Of a stretch of DNA of 64,000 nucleotides, positions 8,689 through 17,339 are shown piece by piece. The notes under the pieces are model-generated. The model was not told where the DNA came from. It ran no database searches and saw only the letters and a program-made list of their open reading frames with translations. A program made the position numbers and the translations under genes. The DNA is from Algoriphagus sp. (GTDB lineage: Bacteria > Bacteroidota > Bacteroidia > Cytophagales > Cyclobacteriaceae), in contig JAGXQZ010000105.1 of NCBI GenBank assembly GCA_018336015.1, forward strand, positions 1-64,000, in the 5' to 3' direction. Within the stretch, counting starts at the first letter, position 1; the number at the start of each line of letters is the position of its first letter.

Positions 8689-8731
8689 AGCTTAGTTTAA
8701 CACCAAACTACAGCAGTGATGCTGCAAAATC

Positions 8732-10246
8732 ATGAAAAAGAACAATTCAAGAAAACCATTTTTCAGCGAAGACAAAAAGGACTTCGATTCACCTAAGAGA
8801 CCGGACTTTTCTTCCAAAGGGTCAAAATTCAACAAATCAGAAAGTAAGCCTGAGTTCAAAGGAAAGTCTTTCGGCAAGAAGGAAGACTCATTTGACAAAA
8901 AACCTTTCCACAAAAAATCTGAGGATCAACCAACTTTTGGAGATAAGCCAAAAGGAAGATTTTTTAAGGATGATGGGAAAAAATTTGAGAAGCCGGCATT
9001 TGGCAAGCGAAACGACAGTGACTCCGGTGAGCGAAAGCCATTTGGAGAGAAGCGATTTGATAAGTTTTCCGGTGCTCCCAAAAAGTGGGAAAAGAGCGAG
9101 GACAAGCCTTTTGCTAAGAAATCTTTTGGGGAAAAGCCGGAGCGATTTGGGAAAGAGGGTGCCTCTGAGAAGAAGTTTGGACCAAAAAGAACCGAAGGAG
9201 GCAAGCCTTATTCGGAGCGTTCGGAAAAACCATCACGAGGAGACTTTGGAAAAGATAAATTTTCAAAAGGACCAAAAACCAGTGGGGATAAGCCTTTCAA
9301 GAAGGAGTTCTCCGGCGAAAAATTCAATCCTGAGACCGGTGAAAGGCTCGTGTACAAGGGCAGAGGTAAGGATCAGAAGCCAATCTTCGGAGTAGAAGAG
9401 AAGCGATATACTCCGGAAAGCGGAAGTGAAAAACGCGGGTTTGGTAAAAAACATCCCAAGCGGGTAGAGTTGAATCCCGATCGGCCGGATTATAATTTTG
9501 ACAACCTCCCTCAAAAGAAAAATAAAAAAGAAGCTGACGATTTGCTTAGGCTAAACAAGTACATCGCCAACTCAGGGATTTGCAGTAGAAGGGAGGCGGA
9601 TGACCTGATCACCAAAGGGCTGGTCATGGTCAATGGAGAAGTAATCAAAGAAATGGGCTACAAGGTCAAGAAAACCGACCGTGTGGTATTTGAGGGAAAG
9701 CGAATCAATCCTGAAAAGCCCGTCTATGTACTTTTGAATAAGCCTAAGGATTTTATCACCACGACTGAAGATCCGATGGAGCGCAAGACGGTGATGAAAT
9801 TGGTGGAAAATGCCTGTGAGGAACGAATTTTCCCGGTAGGTCGATTAGACAGGAATACCACTGGGTTGCTCCTTTTTACCAACGATGGTGAATTGGCAGC
9901 GAAACTCTCCCACCCATCTAATGAAATCAAGAAAATCTATCAGGTAACCCTTGATAAGACACTCACTCACAAAGACGAAGAGGCTATCCTTGAAGGATTA
10001 ACCTTGGAAGACGGAGATGCCAAAGTCGATGATATGCAGGTACTTTCCAAGGATAGAACCATTCTTGGCTTGGAGATTCACATCGGTAGAAACAGGATCG
10101 TAAGAAGGATTTTCTCCCACTTGGGTTATGAAGTGATTGGCTTGGATCGGGTCATGTATGCCGGTCTCGATAAAAAAGATCTCAAACGTGGTCATTACCG
10201 ATTCCTTACCGAGCAGGAAGTGATTCGATTGAAATATTACATCTAA
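8732..10246 (+). CDS. RluB/RluE/RluF-type pseudouridine synthase with long disordered N-terminus
   Basis: The enzyme isomerises a uridine in rRNA, probably 23S rRNA, to pseudouridine. The C-terminal half is a normal RsuA/RluB-family protein: an S4 RNA-binding domain from about residue 270 (LNKYIANSGICSRREAD), then the catalytic motif GRLDRNTTGLLL with the nucleophile Asp373, and the late motif IHIGRNRIVRRIF. The first 265 residues are low-complexity and very rich in Lys, Phe, Gly, Ser, Asp and Glu, with many short units such as KPFGEK, KSFGEK and PKFG variants; this part is almost certainly disordered. The total of 504 residues is about twice the usual length. The stop codon sits inside a perfect palindrome shared with the convergent thioredoxin gene. 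Confidence 0.9.
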   Translation: MKKNNSRKPFFSEDKKDFDSPKRPDFSSKGSKFNKSESKPEFKGKSFGKKEDSFDKKPFHKKSEDQPTFGDKPKGRFFKDDGKKFEKPAFGKRNDSDSGERKPFGEKRFDKFSGAPKKWEKSEDKPFAKKSFGEKPERFGKEGASEKKFGPKRTEGGKPYSERSEKPSRGDFGKDKFSKGPKTSGDKPFKKEFSGEKFNPETGERLVYKGRGKDQKPIFGVEEKRYTPESGSEKRGFGKKHPKRVELNPDRPDYNFDNLPQKKNKKEADDLLRLNKYIANSGICSRREADDLITKGLVMVNGEVIKEMGYKVKKTDRVVFEGKRINPEKPVYVLLNKPKDFITTTEDPMERKTVMKLVENACEERIFPVGRLDRNTTGLLLFTNDGELAAKLSHPSNEIKKIYQVTLDKTLTHKDEEAILEGLTLEDGDAKVDDMQVLSKDRTILGLEIHIGRNRIVRRIFSHLGYEVIGLDRVMYAGLDKKDLKRGHYRFLTEQEVIRLKYYI

Positions 10247-10280
10247 TGGAAAAAGGCCTCGATCGAGGCCTTTTTCCATT
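10245..10280. terminator. bidirectional terminator, perfect 16-bp palindrome
   Basis: Two perfectly complementary 16-base arms (10245-10260 and 10265-10280), with a core AAAAAGGCCTC/GAGGCCTTTTT, flank a GATC loop. It serves both convergent genes; the stop codon of each gene begins in or overlaps an arm. Confidence 0.9.
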
Positions 10281-10584
10281 AGATAAACCCTTTCAACTGC
10301 TGCATCAAGTCCCGCTTGGTGATAATGCCTCCTTTTCTCCAGAGGATTTTGCCCCGCTTGAAGAGGATGTAATGTGGGATGGATCTTACCGCAAATTGCT
10401 GGGCTAGCTGAGGGTGTTTGTCCACGTTGAGCTTGAGTAGCTTGATTTTCCCTTCCAATTCCTCCAAGGTTTCATCCAGTACCGGATTCATCGTTTGGCA
10501 GGGACCGCACCAATCCGCATAAAAATCTACCAAAATGGCATCTTGGCTTTGGCTGATGATTTCCTTTGGATTCTTCTTGGGCAT
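10279..10584 (-). CDS. thioredoxin family protein
   Basis: This is a 101-residue cytoplasmic thioredoxin from the ATG at 10584 (MPKKNPKEII). The active site WCGPC follows VDFYAD at about residue 26, and the cis-proline is in VRSIPHYILF, with His after the Pro instead of the common Thr. There is no signal peptide. An upstream in-frame ATG at 10659 would add 25 residues, but that stretch overlaps a repeat-like palindrome and looks non-coding. It is probably a general disulfide reductant; it stands alone on the minus strand. Confidence 0.9.
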   Translation of the reverse strand: MPKKNPKEIISQSQDAILVDFYADWCGPCQTMNPVLDETLEELEGKIKLLKLNVDKHPQLAQQFAVRSIPHYILFKRGKILWRKGGIITKRDLMQQLKGFI

Positions 10585-10642
10585 CGGTATTAAACAACGA
10601 GCAAATGGGAAATTAATCTTCTCTGGTCTAAAGGTAAAAAGA

Positions 10643-10670
10643 CCTGGGAGGTTTTTCATAACCTGGCAGG
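10643..10670. repeat. degenerate copy of a CCTGNNAGGTT palindrome
   Basis: The arms CCTGGGAGGTT (10643-10653) and AACCTGGCAGG (10660-10670) are complementary at 9 of 11 positions. They resemble the better palindrome at 61901-61931, suggesting an interspersed element in the spacer upstream of the thioredoxin gene. Confidence 0.45.
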
Positions 10671-10707
10671 CCTAGCTACTCATAGGGTTTCGTTTTTGGA
10701 GAGGCTC

Positions 10708-10734
10708 AAAAAAAACCGGCCTTTGGGGCCGGTT
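10708..10734 (-). terminator. rho-independent terminator after the skp/bamA operon
   Basis: On the minus strand an 8-bp stem (AACCGGCC/GGCCGGTT) with a 5-base loop is followed by eight T residues. It lies directly after the stop of the last skp-like gene. Confidence 0.9.
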
Positions 10735-10742
10735 CGTTTGGT

Positions 10743-11285
10743 TTATTTCTGAGCGGGTTGCTGAGGAATTTGAATTCCCAATTTTGCCAATACCAGCTCG
10801 GTGAACTTGTCTTCTTCTTTGGTGTAGAGAAGGATGGGTGACTGGCCGGCTGTTTCAGCGAAAATGTGCGTGTAGTTGTTTTCTGCGGCTACTGCATTGA
10901 TCGCATTGATTACTTTGGTCTGTACCGGCTCCAATAGCTCCTGGAGTTTTCTTTGGTAAGAAACTTGCGCATCCTGCTCATACTTCTGAAGGTCTCCCTG
11001 AAGTTTGGTAAGCTCCTGTTCTTTTGCAGCTCTTGCAGTTTCTGTCATGGTTTGTGCCGCTTGCTGATAGGCTTGCACCTGCTTTTGGAAATCAGCAGCC
11101 TTAGTCTGGATGTTGGTTTGCAGCTGAGTTTGGTAATCTTGGATATCTGCACCGATTTGCTCCATCTCTGGCATGAGGTCCATGATAAACTCTACGCTCG
11201 TGTAACCGATTTTTACAGTTTGAGCCTGAGCGGTGAATCCTACGAACAGCAATGCCACTGCGGCTAGGATAACTTTTACTTTCAT
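10743..11285 (-). CDS. skp: OmpH/Skp family periplasmic chaperone (copy 1)
   Basis: Skp-type chaperones hold unfolded outer-membrane proteins in the periplasm and deliver them to BamA. This 180-residue protein has a signal peptide (MKVKVILAAVALLFVGFTAQAQ) and then KIGYTSVEFIM, the usual start of the Skp body. A long Gln/Lys/Glu-rich coiled coil (residues about 45-120) forms the tentacle, and the C-terminal return strand follows. It ends in a Pro/Gln/Ala tail. It is the last gene of the DUF6089-uppS-bamA-skp-skp operon; the 82-base gap to the second copy holds no clear promoter. Confidence 0.9.
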   Translation of the reverse strand: MKVKVILAAVALLFVGFTAQAQTVKIGYTSVEFIMDLMPEMEQIGADIQDYQTQLQTNIQTKAADFQKQVQAYQQAAQTMTETARAAKEQELTKLQGDLQKYEQDAQVSYQRKLQELLEPVQTKVINAINAVAAENNYTHIFAETAGQSPILLYTKEEDKFTELVLAKLGIQIPQQPAQK

Positions 11286-11367
11286 ATGAGTATAATTTGT
11301 TTAAATGTTCACTGATAAATTACTGAGTGGTCCTTTCAGAAGCTTAGACCTTGGCTTGATAGGTTGG

Positions 11368-11898
11368 TTACTTATTGTCTTCGATTCCTAATTCTTCCAA
11401 TACAAACTCCGAATAATCGTGTCTAGGGTCTGTATAGATAATCGCAGATGGTCCAGCTGCTTTATCAAATAGGACTGCGAGGTTATTTCTTCGCGATACC
11501 CGTTCGATGGCATCATAGATTTTGGATTGTAGGGGCTGTAACAGCTCTGCTTGCTTTTGGTAATACATCCCGTCGATTCCAAAGATTCTGCTGTTAAATT
11601 CCTGCGAAGCCTTTTGCTTTGCTTTGATCTCTTCGATCCGCTTTTGGTACATCTCTTCGGTGAGTAATACCTCTTCAGCTTTCAGTTGGGAATTGAGTTC
11701 CTTGATCTCCTGATCCAAACTTTGTGCCTCTTTCTTCCATTGATCACTCAGCTTCTTCAACTCCTCCTGTACCGTTTTATAGTCAGGATGCTTGTTGAGG
11801 ATGTACTCTGAGTCGATGTAGCCAAACTTTTGAGCTGAAATGTGCCCTGAATTCAGCAGAAAGAGCAGCAAAAGTACAATTTTCAGTGATTTATTCAT
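11368..11898 (-). CDS. skp: OmpH/Skp family periplasmic chaperone (copy 2)
   Basis: This is a second Skp-like protein of 176 residues, immediately downstream of bamA. It has a signal peptide (cleavage near GHISAQ), then KFGYIDSEYILNKHPDY, a charged coiled coil from about residue 40 to 110, and the return strand ending in FVLEELGIEDNK. It shares the overall plan with its neighbour but the sequences are clearly diverged, so this is an old duplication. Tandem skp genes behind bamA are common in Bacteroidota and may handle different clients (inference). Confidence 0.9.
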   Translation of the reverse strand: MNKSLKIVLLLLFLLNSGHISAQKFGYIDSEYILNKHPDYKTVQEELKKLSDQWKKEAQSLDQEIKELNSQLKAEEVLLTEEMYQKRIEEIKAKQKASQEFNSRIFGIDGMYYQKQAELLQPLQSKIYDAIERVSRRNNLAVLFDKAAGPSAIIYTDPRHDYSEFVLEELGIEDNK

Positions 11899-11988
11899 GT
11901 CTTCGTCCAGTTTTCCGAGCCTTAGCCAGCAGTAATATGCGACTTTAATTTTTACATAAATTAACTAACGTTCGGCGCATTTGGAAGA

Positions 11989-14685
11989 TTATCTGAATTG
12001 CTGGCCTATGGTAAAGTGGAATTGCGGCCCACTTCGCTGAAGGCTTCCCGGAATCGGATCAAATCCATAGCCCCAATCTACTCCTAAAAGACCAAATGCT
12101 GGCATAAATATCCTTGCACCAACGCCTGCTGATTTTTTCAGATCATAAGGGTTAAAGTCTTTATAGGATCCCCAGTTATTTCCAGCTTCAGCGAATGTCA
12201 GCAGGAAGATGGTTGCTGATGGATTAGGAGAAACCAAGAATCGAAGCTCCATTACGTATTTGTTGTAGACTACTCCTCCATACGGATCTGGGTTGGCTGT
12301 CCCTCTAGTGGCTCTTCCAGGTGTAATCGTTTGGTTTTCGTATCCTCTCAGGCCGATGATTTCTTGTCCAAGGGCGAAGTTGTTGAATGTCATCCCATCC
12401 CCTCCCATGACAAAACGCTCTAGAGGAATGATGCCAATCTTATTGCCATATGATCCCACAAAGCCCATATGAGCTCTGGCGCTTGCTACCCATTTGGAAG
12501 AGCCAAACACCGGGGTGAAAAAGGAAGCATCAAACATCCACTTGTGGTATTCCAGCCAGTTGTATTTTTCCTGATCGGTCGACTCATCCGTTAGTTTACG
12601 GTTGAGTGAGTTATAAGGTGGGGTAAATTCAGAAGATAGAATGATGTTAGACCCAAGCCTTGGATAGATCGTGTTGTCTACGTTATTTCTGGCGATGGTG
12701 GTATTTAAGGTAACACTTTTAGAATTTCCGGTTGGGTAGCTTAGGCCAAAGGAAGTACCAAACTGGTTGAATTCGTAATTCTGGAATTGAAGTGAATTAC
12801 TCACACTGAAGTAATCATCCGGCCAAGTGACTCGTTTGGCAAGTCCTACTGTTACTCCTGTAATTTTAAAGAAACCAAGAATGTCTGCATCGGGTACTTG
12901 GTTGAAAAAGTCAACCTGCCGCTGTACCGAATGGTTGAAAGAGAAGCTCAAAGCGTTTGGCTTTTTACCTCCAAACCACGGCTCCGTAAGTGAGAGCGAA
13001 TAGTTTTGGAAGGTTTGACCATTGGCTTGTATCCTAAGGGAAAGCTTTTGACCATCACCTACCGGAAGCGGATCCCATTTGCTGAAATCTCCAATATTTT
13101 TGACCGAGAAGTTGTTAAATACTAGTCCTACGGTACCTACAAATCCATAAAATCCACCCCATCCACCTGATAATTCGATCTGGTCATTTGGTCGTTCTAC
13201 GAGTTCAAAAGTAATATCCACCGTAGCGCTTTCGAAGTTGGGTTTCAAATCAGGGTTGATCTTTTCAGGGTCAAAATAACCTAAAGTAGATAATTCCCGG
13301 ATCGTTCTTACTAATAGGCTTCGGTTGAATTTCTGCCCGGGAAGAATACGGATTTCCCTCATCACTACGTGGTCAGAGGTACGTTCATTGCCTTTGATGC
13401 TTACGCTGTTAACGGTCACCTGAGGGCCCTCGAAAATTCGCATTTCCAAGTCTATGGAATCTCCGGTCACGTTGATTTCTACCGGATCAATATTGAAAAA
13501 CAGATAGCCATTATCCTGATAGAGGGAGCTCACATCATCCCCTTTTTGAGGATCATAATTGAGCCGTTTGTCCAGCTTTTCTTTGTCGTAGACATCCCCT
13601 TTTTGAATCCCCAATTTGGCTAGAAGTACATCATCTTCATGGATGTAATTGCCGGTAAAAGTGATGTTGCGGTAATAGTATTTTTTACCCTCTTCTACAG
13701 CGATATCAATATTGATTTTATCTTCTGAGAATTTGTACACAGAGTCGTCCAGGATTTTTGCATCGCGGAAACCTTTGCTGTTGTAGAATGCAATTGCTTT
13801 TTCCTTATCTGCACGGTATTCTTTAGGGATGTACTTGGATCCGTTGAAGAAGTTGAGCTTTAAGTTTTTGTTGATATAGTTTGTGACCTCTTCCTGGGAG
13901 GCGGGGTCTGTACGAAATACAGATTGAGAAATGCTGGAGAGATCTGCATCCGTGATTCTTGAATAGACATCTTTAAAAATAGCCACTCTGGCATGTTCTT
14001 TTGTCTTCTTCAGCTTGCCTTTGATAGCCCGGTCCGAAATTTCTTCATTGCCATAAATGGCGATTTCATTGATTTTTACCTTGGAGTTGGTATTGATGTC
14101 AAATCGGAGCTTGACACTGTTAGGCAAGGTTGTGTCCCTTTCCTGAACAATCTTGACTTCAGTATTTAGGAAACCTTTGTCGAGGTAATATTTTTCGATG
14201 TTTCTTTTTGCTGTGTTGAGCACATCATCCCGAACTACCCGACCTCTGATATTGACCTTGTCCCGGAGCTCACCTTCCTGTGTTTTGTTAATCCCTGAAA
14301 ATTCAACTCTGGAGAATCTTGGTCGCTCCGCCAGATCAAGCAGAAGGTAAATATCCTCACCTTCAATTTTGGTGACCAGGATTTTGACATCTCCGATGAT
14401 TCCTTGACCCCAAAGTTTTTTGAGTGCTCCGGATATGGCATCGCCGGGTACATCAATTCGATCATCTACTTTAAGCCCTGAAAGGGAAATGATGGCAATC
14501 TCATCGAGGGTGGATAGACCCACTGCCTTTATTTCTGCAATGCGAAATTTCTGAGGTTTGGAGTAATTCAATTCCAATATGTTGACCGGTCTTGGTGATG
14601 CATATCGGCTTTGACCCAAACGGATTTGGGCATGAGCGCCTACCGACCAAATCAAACAAAACAGAATTAATAAACTTCTTTTCAT
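11989..14685 (-). CDS. bamA: outer-membrane protein assembly factor BamA
   Basis: BamA inserts beta-barrel proteins into the outer membrane. The 898-residue protein has a signal peptide (cleavage near GAHA), a string of POTRA domains over roughly residues 50-480 (for example VSIKGNERTSDHVVMREI, a classic POTRA signature) and a C-terminal 16-strand Omp85 barrel. The barrel contains the conserved Arg-Gly-Tyr motif (IIGLRGYENQ) and ends with FHFTIGQQFR. It is longer than E. coli BamA, as usual in Bacteroidota. It starts 7 bases after the uppS stop, so the two genes are co-transcribed, and it feeds into the two skp genes. Confidence 0.95.
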   Translation of the reverse strand: MKRSLLILFCLIWSVGAHAQIRLGQSRYASPRPVNILELNYSKPQKFRIAEIKAVGLSTLDEIAIISLSGLKVDDRIDVPGDAISGALKKLWGQGIIGDVKILVTKIEGEDIYLLLDLAERPRFSRVEFSGINKTQEGELRDKVNIRGRVVRDDVLNTAKRNIEKYYLDKGFLNTEVKIVQERDTTLPNSVKLRFDINTNSKVKINEIAIYGNEEISDRAIKGKLKKTKEHARVAIFKDVYSRITDADLSSISQSVFRTDPASQEEVTNYINKNLKLNFFNGSKYIPKEYRADKEKAIAFYNSKGFRDAKILDDSVYKFSEDKINIDIAVEEGKKYYYRNITFTGNYIHEDDVLLAKLGIQKGDVYDKEKLDKRLNYDPQKGDDVSSLYQDNGYLFFNIDPVEINVTGDSIDLEMRIFEGPQVTVNSVSIKGNERTSDHVVMREIRILPGQKFNRSLLVRTIRELSTLGYFDPEKINPDLKPNFESATVDITFELVERPNDQIELSGGWGGFYGFVGTVGLVFNNFSVKNIGDFSKWDPLPVGDGQKLSLRIQANGQTFQNYSLSLTEPWFGGKKPNALSFSFNHSVQRQVDFFNQVPDADILGFFKITGVTVGLAKRVTWPDDYFSVSNSLQFQNYEFNQFGTSFGLSYPTGNSKSVTLNTTIARNNVDNTIYPRLGSNIILSSEFTPPYNSLNRKLTDESTDQEKYNWLEYHKWMFDASFFTPVFGSSKWVASARAHMGFVGSYGNKIGIIPLERFVMGGDGMTFNNFALGQEIIGLRGYENQTITPGRATRGTANPDPYGGVVYNKYVMELRFLVSPNPSATIFLLTFAEAGNNWGSYKDFNPYDLKKSAGVGARIFMPAFGLLGVDWGYGFDPIPGSLQRSGPQFHFTIGQQFR

Positions 14686-14692
14686 CTAGTAC

Positions 14693-15430
14693 TTAAGATT
14701 TAACTTGCTCACCGGTCTTCCCGAATCTTCGTTCTCTTTTTTGGTAATCTTCTACTGCTGCATAGAGATGTTCCCGTCTGAAATCTGGCCATAGCACCGG
14801 AGTAAAATATAACTCGGTATAGGCTAATTGCCACAATAAGAAATTACTGATTCGGTATTCACCGCTGGTTCGGATCATAAGCTCGGGATCTGGGATTCCG
14901 GCGGTGTCCAAATGGTCAGCCATGACCTGTTGGGTAATTTCTTCGGGCTTTAATTTTCCTTCGGATACTTTTTGAGCAATGCGTTGGGTGGCTTTTGCCA
15001 GTTCCCATTGGCCACTGTAGCTGAGTGCTAATATGACCGTGAGTCCTGTATTGGTAGAGGTCACTTTCTTGGCTTCCATCAATTTTTCGTAAGCAGAAGG
15101 AGGAAGGCTTTCAAGGTCACCAATAGCATCCAGTCGGATATTGTTATTCATCATCAGGGAGATTTCGTCAATGATGGTCTTGACTAGCAATTCCATCAAA
15201 GCTTTTACTTCATCCTGAGGACGCGACCAATTTTCGGTTGAAAAGGAAAATAAAGTAAGGTATTTAACCCCCAGTTTGTCAGCTCCTTCGATAGCATCTT
15301 TCACTGCCTGAATGGCATTTCGATGTCCGAAAATTCTCATGGCGCCTTTTTTCTTAGCCCAACGGCCATTGCCGTCCATGATGATTGCAATATGTTTGGG
15401 GATATTGGTTAGGTCTAGTGTTTCCTTCAT
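14693..15430 (-). CDS. uppS: isoprenyl transferase (undecaprenyl diphosphate synthase)
   Basis: This cis-prenyltransferase condenses isopentenyl diphosphate units into the C55 carrier lipid needed for peptidoglycan and O-antigen synthesis. The 245-residue protein carries the family signatures HIAIIMDGNGRWAKKKG with catalytic Asp19, FSTENWSRP, and the C-terminal DPELMIRTSGEYRISNFLLW and WPDF. The length is normal. It sits between a DUF6089 protein and bamA, a conserved Bacteroidota arrangement that ties carrier-lipid synthesis to outer-membrane assembly. There is no recognisable Shine-Dalgarno site. Confidence 0.97.
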   Translation of the reverse strand: MKETLDLTNIPKHIAIIMDGNGRWAKKKGAMRIFGHRNAIQAVKDAIEGADKLGVKYLTLFSFSTENWSRPQDEVKALMELLVKTIIDEISLMMNNNIRLDAIGDLESLPPSAYEKLMEAKKVTSTNTGLTVILALSYSGQWELAKATQRIAQKVSEGKLKPEEITQQVMADHLDTAGIPDPELMIRTSGEYRISNFLLWQLAYTELYFTPVLWPDFRREHLYAAVEDYQKRERRFGKTGEQVKS

Positions 15431-15511
15431 TCCAATGGCTTGGGTACCTACATTTTTGGAGGTACAAAAATGCTATTTCTTTTTCAATAATCTTCCCTAG
15501 AGGTCAATTAA

Positions 15512-16270
15512 TTAATAGGCGTAGCACCTTACATTGGGGATGGTATAACTGAGGGTGACCCCTAGAAAATAGTACCAGTCTTTGGTGTTGGGGTTGCCAA
15601 AATTAATGATGTGGGTTAATTGAGCTCCCGTAATCGGGTCAATTTCAGAAACAGGAATCACTCCTAATTTGGAGTCTATTTTATCCAAATAGTCAGTAAA
15701 AGTGGCTCGTATGCCAAGCTCTGCGGCCAGTGTCCATTGATCGCTTAGCCTATATTTGATTCCTCCTCCAAAAGGGATCACCGGAGAAAATAGCTGGTAA
15801 TACTCTGCAGGTGTAAATCTTTCGGCACTTGGTCTTCCTTTCATGGTAAAGAAGGAATATCCCACACCGAAAAAGGCATAGGGTGAGTACCTGAATTCCG
15901 AATCATTTCTTAAATAATCCAAGAAATTGAATTCCATTACAGCAGATCCTTCGATCACTCCTCCTTTGAAGCGCGCATCTCTACTTTGGAATACAAGGTC
16001 GATGGGTTTGATTTCATCATCAGCCTGTAATACTGAAGTACTCAATGCTACTCTTAAGCTCCAAACATTGTCAAAATTTCTCTTGCCAAACAACGTTCCC
16101 TGAAGGCCAAATTGGCCCGGGTCAATTTTTCTGATGATATCACCTGAATAAACCCCGACTCCAATGCCGCCGCCTATTTCATATTTTTGCCCAAATCCGG
16201 GTACAGCCAAAGCCACCCAAAGGACAAGTATTACTAAGTGATTGAAAATCTTAAAATTGACTTTTTTCAA
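15512..16270 (-). CDS. DUF6089 family outer-membrane beta-barrel protein
   Basis: The 252-residue protein starts at a TTG (16270); no ATG gives the full signal peptide (KKVNFKIFNHLVILVLWVAL, cleavage near PGFGQ). After cleavage it shows EIGGGIGVGVYSGDI and repeated amphipathic beta-strands such as SPYAFFGVGYSFF, ending in a strand, as in small 8-strand OmpA-like barrels. Proteins of this type are regularly found directly upstream of uppS-bamA in Bacteroidota. Function unknown; its position suggests a role in envelope assembly (inference). Confidence 0.75.
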   Translation of the reverse strand: MKKVNFKIFNHLVILVLWVALAVPGFGQKYEIGGGIGVGVYSGDIIRKIDPGQFGLQGTLFGKRNFDNVWSLRVALSTSVLQADDEIKPIDLVFQSRDARFKGGVIEGSAVMEFNFLDYLRNDSEFRYSPYAFFGVGYSFFTMKGRPSAERFTPAEYYQLFSPVIPFGGGIKYRLSDQWTLAAELGIRATFTDYLDKIDSKLGVIPVSEIDPITGAQLTHIINFGNPNTKDWYYFLGVTLSYTIPNVRCYAY

Positions 16271-16355
16271 GACGATGCAAGTTATGAAGTACCTAACGTT
16301 TAAAAAACGCCCTTTTGTATTTCCCGGGTTAATAATTGTTAAGCTTTAAAGCTCT

Positions 16356-17231
16356 TTAATTTCTCATGTCAAACCCCCAATTCAGCTTTTGTCTGAGGGT
16401 ATCAAAGAAATGATCGGTCGGCAATTTCACTAATTTTGCTGAAAACTTTTCTTTTTTCACACTTAGCTTTAAATCTGAGGAGATGGCTGTAGACCTGGAA
16501 TCCAAAGAAATGAGAAACTTGTCACTTCTTCCTTCTATTTCAAAGCTGATTACTGATTCATCGGAAACTATGATAGGCCTCACATTGAGGTTGTGAGGAC
16601 TTACGGGAGTGAGGACAAAGTTTTTGGCCCCTGGGGTAATTAAAGGACCTCCGCAGCTCAGGGAATAACCGGTAGATCCTGTGGGAGTGGAGACAATCAG
16701 TCCATCAGCCCAATAAGAGTTAAGGTATTTGCCGTCTATATAGGTATGTACTGTAATCATGGATGAGGTGTCCCGCTTATGAATGGTAAATTCATTCAGG
16801 GCAAAGTTTACTCCATGAAACAGCTTTCGATTACTTTCCAATGACAGCAGGGTACGGGATTCGATCTGGTAGTTGCCGCTTACCAAGTTTCCAATGGATT
16901 CTTCAATTTTATCGGTGGCCACTGTAGCTAGAAATCCAAGTCTTCCTGTATTTAGTCCCAAGATTGGAATCTCTTTACTGCCTATTAGGCTGACTGAATC
17001 GAGAAGCGTCCCATCTCCACCAATGGAAAGGAAAAAATTCAATCCCTCATAATCTTCCCTAGTTTCCAAAATCCGATAGTTGAAGGGGGCTTTTCCATGG
17101 CTCTTTAATTGCTTGTCAAACGACTCGGTGACAAAAATTTCAGCTCTGCTCAATTCCAAAACATTGAATAAGCTTTGAATTTGAGGTAAAAATTCAGGCT
17201 TCAGCGCGAGGCCATGCAAGGCTACTTTCAT
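16356..17231 (-). CDS. nadK: NAD kinase
   Basis: NAD kinase phosphorylates NAD to NADP. The 291-residue protein has the Gly-Gly-Asp-Gly-Thr motif at 71-75, the Asn-Glu pair in FALNEFTIH, the diagnostic stretch TPTGSTGYSLSCGGP near residue 177, and LTPVSPHNLNVRP. Length and order are typical. It lies upstream of the DUF6089-uppS-bamA group on the same strand, with an 85-base gap. Confidence 0.97.
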   Translation of the reverse strand: MKVALHGLALKPEFLPQIQSLFNVLELSRAEIFVTESFDKQLKSHGKAPFNYRILETREDYEGLNFFLSIGGDGTLLDSVSLIGSKEIPILGLNTGRLGFLATVATDKIEESIGNLVSGNYQIESRTLLSLESNRKLFHGVNFALNEFTIHKRDTSSMITVHTYIDGKYLNSYWADGLIVSTPTGSTGYSLSCGGPLITPGAKNFVLTPVSPHNLNVRPIIVSDESVISFEIEGRSDKFLISLDSRSTAISSDLKLSVKKEKFSAKLVKLPTDHFFDTLRQKLNWGFDMRN

Positions 17232-17339
17232 CTGATCTTCGTTTGATTTAAAATGCTCTGGCCTGGTTTGATAGTAGGACAGGCTGGATTGGCCTGGATA
17301 TTAAGTGTATTTATGGGCCTAGTGGTAGGTGATTTTTAC

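Noticed and set aside
8536..8731. Riboswitch or small RNA gene in the spacer before the pseudouridine synthase
   Set aside because: Only one modest stem-loop is visible and it matches no known riboswitch pattern.
10585..10659. 25-residue N-terminal extension of the thioredoxin
   Set aside because: It overlaps the degenerate palindrome and has no homologous character; the ATG at 10584 gives a normal thioredoxin length.
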